From Endocalyx cinctus (lineage: Eukaryota > Ascomycota > Sordariomycetes > Amphisphaeriales > Apiosporaceae): DNA of 64,000 bases. The position numbers were made by a program, and so were the translations under genes. Location of the stretch: the NCBI GenBank assembly GCA_001600455.1, contig BCKC01000011.1, forward strand, positions 1,267,835 through 1,331,834, written 5' to 3'. Under the pieces are notes generated by a model. That model searched no databases and was not told the origin of the DNA. It worked only from the letters and a program-made list of their open reading frames with translations. This document shows positions 58,579 through 64,000 of this stretch, piece by piece; within the stretch, counting starts at the first letter, position 1, and each line of letters opens with the position of its first letter.

Positions 58579-60027
58579 TTACGCCGGAGCAGTCTTTTTG
58601 AAATATTTAGTAGGGACGAACGGCATCTTAGAAACCACGGCTGGGCGCTTCTTTCCACGGACGACGACGTCAACCTCGGTGCCGACTTTGTGAGAGCCGT
58701 CCTTGACGTAACCCATGGCGATATTCTTGCCGAGCGTCGGGCTGGGAGATCCGCTCGTGACGACGCCGATCTGCTCACCGCTGGTCTTATCGACGATATG
58801 AGCTCCTTCGCGGGCGGGTGCGCCCTCGACCAGGAGTCCTACCCGACGGCGCTCGACCCCTAGGCCGCCGTTGGCCTTGGACACCAGCTGCTTGAGGATC
58901 ACGTTGGCACCGTAAAAGGCCTGGTCGCCTTCGCGGCTGTCTTTGCGTATAATCCAGTTGAGTCTTGCCTCAATCGGGGTCGTCTCTTCATTTAGGTCGT
59001 GGCCGTATAGACACATACCGGCCTCGAGGCGCAGGCTGTCGCGCGCGCCGAGCCCCGCAAATCGTAGACGATCCGGTCCCGCGGCGTCGAGGAGCGCCTG
59101 CGTGATGGCGACGGCTTCGTCGAGTGGGATAGATATTTCAAACCCATCCTCGCCCGTGTAGCCGCCACGGCTTACGAGAACTGGTTCGTCGACTACGCGA
59201 TTGCCGTGATCGACTTTAACCCGGAGGTGACGGCAGTTATTAAAGTACAACTCGCCGAGGTTGGCCTGAGATGGATCGGCAAGAATCTCCGAGAGGATAT
59301 CTTTGGCTAGCGGGCCCTGCAGAGCGATGAGTTGCCGGCCGTCTAGGACGGAATGCTCGACTTCTTCACCACCACCATTCTGCCACTTCGCTAACTCTGC
59401 ACGAAGATACGCGAGGTCCTTATCTCGACAAGCAGCGTTTGTAACGACGTAGTAGAAATCGTCGTCAAGTTTTGTTATCACGGTATCGTCGACTATACCA
59501 CCGGTATCCGGCAATAGAATAGTGCTTAGAGTGCCATTTCCACGTGGCATTGTCGATAGACTTGCGGGTGTGATGCGTTGCAAGAACGCCGTCGCACCTT
59601 TCCCTCGGAAATGATGTTGTACCATGTGTCCAACGTCGAATAAAGATGCTTTTTCTCGAGTGAAATGATGCGAGGCACTCACGCTCAGGTCTGAGTACTG
59701 CACAGGCATCAAAAAACCACCGAAAGGGACCATCTTTCCACCATTGGCAACGTGCATATCATAGAGCGCTGTCTTTTGTAAAGATTCCGAGTGCGGAACA
59801 TCTTGGGAGTAGGATCTTCGGCCTTCGAACCGGTAAGTCGAGGGGTAGATGGGTTGACATTGCAATTGCTTTCGAGGCCGTGATGTATTGTAGGTAGAGG
59901 TGGAAGAAGTTTTCGGGTTTAGAAGAGCTAAGGACGACGATGGCCGCGCTATTTGGAGAGATTTTCTGGAAGTTTGAAGCAACGAGAAGCTCTTTCTGAC
60001 ATTTGATGTAGCGCGTTGAAGCTTCAT
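58579..60027 (-). CDS. GCV1: Aminomethyltransferase, glycine cleavage system T protein, mitochondrial
   Basis: Transfers the methylene group from the aminomethyl-lipoyl H protein to tetrahydrofolate in mitochondria. Single exon, 482 aa. A long Ser/Arg-rich presequence (MKLQRATSNVRKSFSLLQTS...) precedes the catalytic domain starting KTALYDMHVANGGKMVPFGG. Conserved T-protein blocks: ASLFDVGHMVQHHFRG, LSTILLPDTGGIVDDTVI, VSRGGYTGEDGFEIS, GARDSLRLEAGMCLYGHDL with the folate-site residues, VTSGSPSPTLGKNIAMGYV. Ends KYFKKTAPA. Complete and intact. Confidence 0.96.
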   Translation of the reverse strand: MKLQRATSNVRKSFSLLQTSRKSLQIARPSSSLALLNPKTSSTSTYNTSRPRKQLQCQPIYPSTYRFEGRRSYSQDVPHSESLQKTALYDMHVANGGKMVPFGGFLMPVQYSDLSVSASHHFTREKASLFDVGHMVQHHFRGKGATAFLQRITPASLSTMPRGNGTLSTILLPDTGGIVDDTVITKLDDDFYYVVTNAACRDKDLAYLRAELAKWQNGGGEEVEHSVLDGRQLIALQGPLAKDILSEILADPSQANLGELYFNNCRHLRVKVDHGNRVVDEPVLVSRGGYTGEDGFEISIPLDEAVAITQALLDAAGPDRLRFAGLGARDSLRLEAGMCLYGHDLNEETTPIEARLNWIIRKDSREGDQAFYGANVILKQLVSKANGGLGVERRRVGLLVEGAPAREGAHIVDKTSGEQIGVVTSGSPSPTLGKNIAMGYVKDGSHKVGTEVDVVVRGKKRPAVVSKMPFVPTKYFKKTAPA

Positions 60028-61087
60028 GTTGGGTGAATTTGCCTTTAAACCCTTTGCCTTCCCGTTATTTTTACTCCCAGTATTGTCTATAAATGTCTAG
60101 AGGCAAAGAATAATCAACAACGATCATAAAATATACCTATACTAAATAGGACGGTATATATACCTACCGGGAGAGAGAATACTTGCCTTGGTGTGTATTG
60201 GCTGATACGGCGACTGAGCCGATCGCGGAATATTATAATAAGTGGGGTACCTAGGTAAGCTTTCTAGGTTAGAACTTATACAGCGATGTTACAGTATCAC
60301 GAATCAATCAATAGTACCTGATTTGATCATCATGATTACATATGTGTAATGTATAAGTGTGTATCATATCATGTCATATCGTTTACCTCATATCATATCA
60401 GTAGCTACCTAGGAGCAGAAGGTATATATGTATGTGTATGTATGTATGTATATTTTCGACTTTGATTCTTTGGTATTCATTTATCATGTATGGAATAGCA
60501 TCATATTATTGAGAGAGAACAAAAAAAGAAGTAAAAAAAAGCCTTCCTATTTAAGACCGCCATCGCCAAAAAGCCACCCGTTACTATAAGGGGAAGAGAC
60601 GGGGAGACAGAAAGAAAACATGTTATTTAAGACGAGAATTACGGTAGAAAAATGTTTTAATGGTCTGGAGCTTAGATCAACGACTAACCTCCACACCGCC
60701 CCTTCTCCCTGACAGGCTAGAGTCAAAAGACTGGACTCACTTCGTGTCATGAAGCTAACACTTAGGAAATGGTCTTTTCCCTCGGCTTTTTGTTTCGAGT
60801 CGCGGTATTAATTCGTACACTGTCCGCCGCGGTCACGCCAACCCCCCCTTTTTTTTGCCTTCTCAAAATTCAACCTCAAGGCATTCGCCGGCAAAGTGAG
60901 TGGAATGCTTCACGTTGTATGTAAGCCCACGAATATATGGTAATCGTGTCGAATTGACGAGTGATTTATGAACTATATCGATTGATCCGGAACATGACAT
61001 GCGAGTTACAACTAACCCTTGGCGAATTAAGGAAAACACAAACATCTGGGACGCGAGTCGGGGTACCATACTGAATCTATATCCTCT
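60028..61087. other. Intergenic, no gene seen
   Basis: GCV1 upstream region and ARF1 3' flank. Has a (TATG)n run near 60425-60450, repeated CATATC words near 60365-60400, and poly-A. Confidence 0.55.
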
Positions 61088-63213
<2,126 letters not shown>

Positions 63214-63970
63214 ATGTTTTTATCGACTAAATCGCTATTAATAGCGGCAAGCTTCTTGCCAGCTGTCTTTGCCCACAATATACAGCTCCCTGCGCATGGC
63301 CGGGAATGCTTCCACGAAGAACTTCACAAGGACGATGTCATGACCGTTACCTTCCAGGTCGGCGACCGGGAGTTTGGCAGTGCGGGAAACCTTGACATTG
63401 ATTTCTGGGTACGATGGTGTCTCCTATCTTTTCCTCTAATTGTCATTGGTATGCGACATCTACTTACACCACATGTCCCATTCTTCAGATCACGAATCCT
63501 ATGGGTCAGTATGAGACCTTCCAGAAGGAAGTTTCGAACGGCGACTACTCTTTCACTGCCAAGCACGATGGAAAATTCTTATACTGCTTCGGTAACGAGC
63601 ATTGGGGAGCAAACAGCAAAGAGGTATCCTTCAATGTCCACGGTATAGTCTACGTCTCGGAATCCGATGTTCCCTCGGATCCTTTAGAGTCGGAAGGTCA
63701 GTTTGAATCTACTCAATTCGTAGCACCTACAGTCCCATCGTACAGATTACTCACTGTCCTATAGTCAAGAAACTTTCTGAACTAGTAGCTCAAGTCAAGG
63801 ACGAGCAATCCTATATCGTCGTTCGAGAACGGACTCACCGAAATACCGCTGAAAGCACAAACAGTCGAGTAAAGTGGTGGAATATCTTTGTCATTGGCGT
63901 GGTTATTGGAGAGTCTCTTTTCCAAGTGTGGTGGCTTCGGAGATTCTTCGAGGTGAAGAGAGTTGTATGA
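63214..63970 (+). CDS. EMP24: Emp24/p24-family COPII cargo receptor
   Basis: Type I membrane protein of ER-Golgi vesicles. Starts MFLSTKSLLIAASFLPAVFAHN, a signal peptide. The GOLD domain follows with the conserved cysteine pair (RECFHEELHKDD ... FLYCFGNEHW), then a coiled-coil stalk (KKLSELVAQVKDEQSYIVVRERTHRNTAEST). A C-terminal transmembrane helix and short tail (LRRFFEVKRVV) end at 63970, with the FF export motif. Three exons: donor GTACGA after DIDFW, acceptor CTTCAG before ITNPMG; donor GTCAGT, acceptor CTATAG. About 200 aa. The tail pattern favours the Emp24 (p24-beta) subfamily over Erv25. Confidence 0.92.
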
Positions 63971-64000
63971 GAGAAGAAACCAAAGAAATAAAAAAAGAAC

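Overview
The window is nuclear DNA of a filamentous ascomycete (Pezizomycotina, most likely Sordariomycetes). Support: genes carry many short GT-AG introns with CTAAC-like branch points, several families are fungal-specific (DUF3405 membrane protein, STRIPAK-type GCK kinase, fungal UbiA-like enzyme), and the intergenic DNA is rich in poly-A/T and in a palindromic CCTAGGTA microrepeat. Species level cannot be read from the sequence. One run of exactly 100 N (41733-41832) marks an assembly gap inside an AAGT array.

Layout. 0.6-3.4 kb: unknown conserved multi-exon gene (-). 4.2-10.7 kb: a compact metabolic trio, an SDR oxidoreductase (-), an FAD monooxygenase (+) sharing its upstream region, and an MFS sugar-type transporter (-). 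11.7-15.0 kb: macro-domain protein and an LRR-like protein. 15-19.9 kb: gene-poor, with possible gene relics. 19.9-20.9 kb: UbiA-family membrane enzyme. 22.4-26.5 kb: mitochondrial NAD-isocitrate dehydrogenase subunit 1 and a Ste20/GCK-III kinase. 27.6-28.6 kb: small secreted protein and an intron-containing tRNA-Gly(CCC). 29.2-35.9 kb: a very large low-complexity repeat protein (about 2131 aa). 36-43 kb: gene-poor, holding one EutQ-like cupin gene and the gap. 43.4-64 kb: housekeeping block with a C2H2-like protein, MSH3, a Tat-SF1/Cus2-type splicing factor, DUF3405 protein, luciferase-domain (DUF5519) protein, glycine-cleavage T protein, ARF1 and an Emp24-type p24 protein.

The most interesting signals are in gene architecture. 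The monooxygenase has a nested intron that restores frame only if read as a [D1,2] spliceosomal twin intron (stwintron). The neighbouring transporter has a 6-nt microexon plus two sequence-related 187/189-nt introns whose phase demands a TTAAGT rather than GTAAGT donor. A 179-nt intron of the adjacent SDR shares their 3' block. The trio 4.2-10.7 kb therefore looks both like a small catabolic/secondary-metabolic cluster and like a site of introner-type intron gain. The second strong signal is the giant protein, built from about 21 units alternating an acidic-Trp-Gly motif, a lysine block and Pro-Glu runs.

The CCTAGGTA islands sit only between genes (at 0.2, 11.4, 24.0, 27.1, 55.2 and 62.8 kb) and separate the gene blocks.
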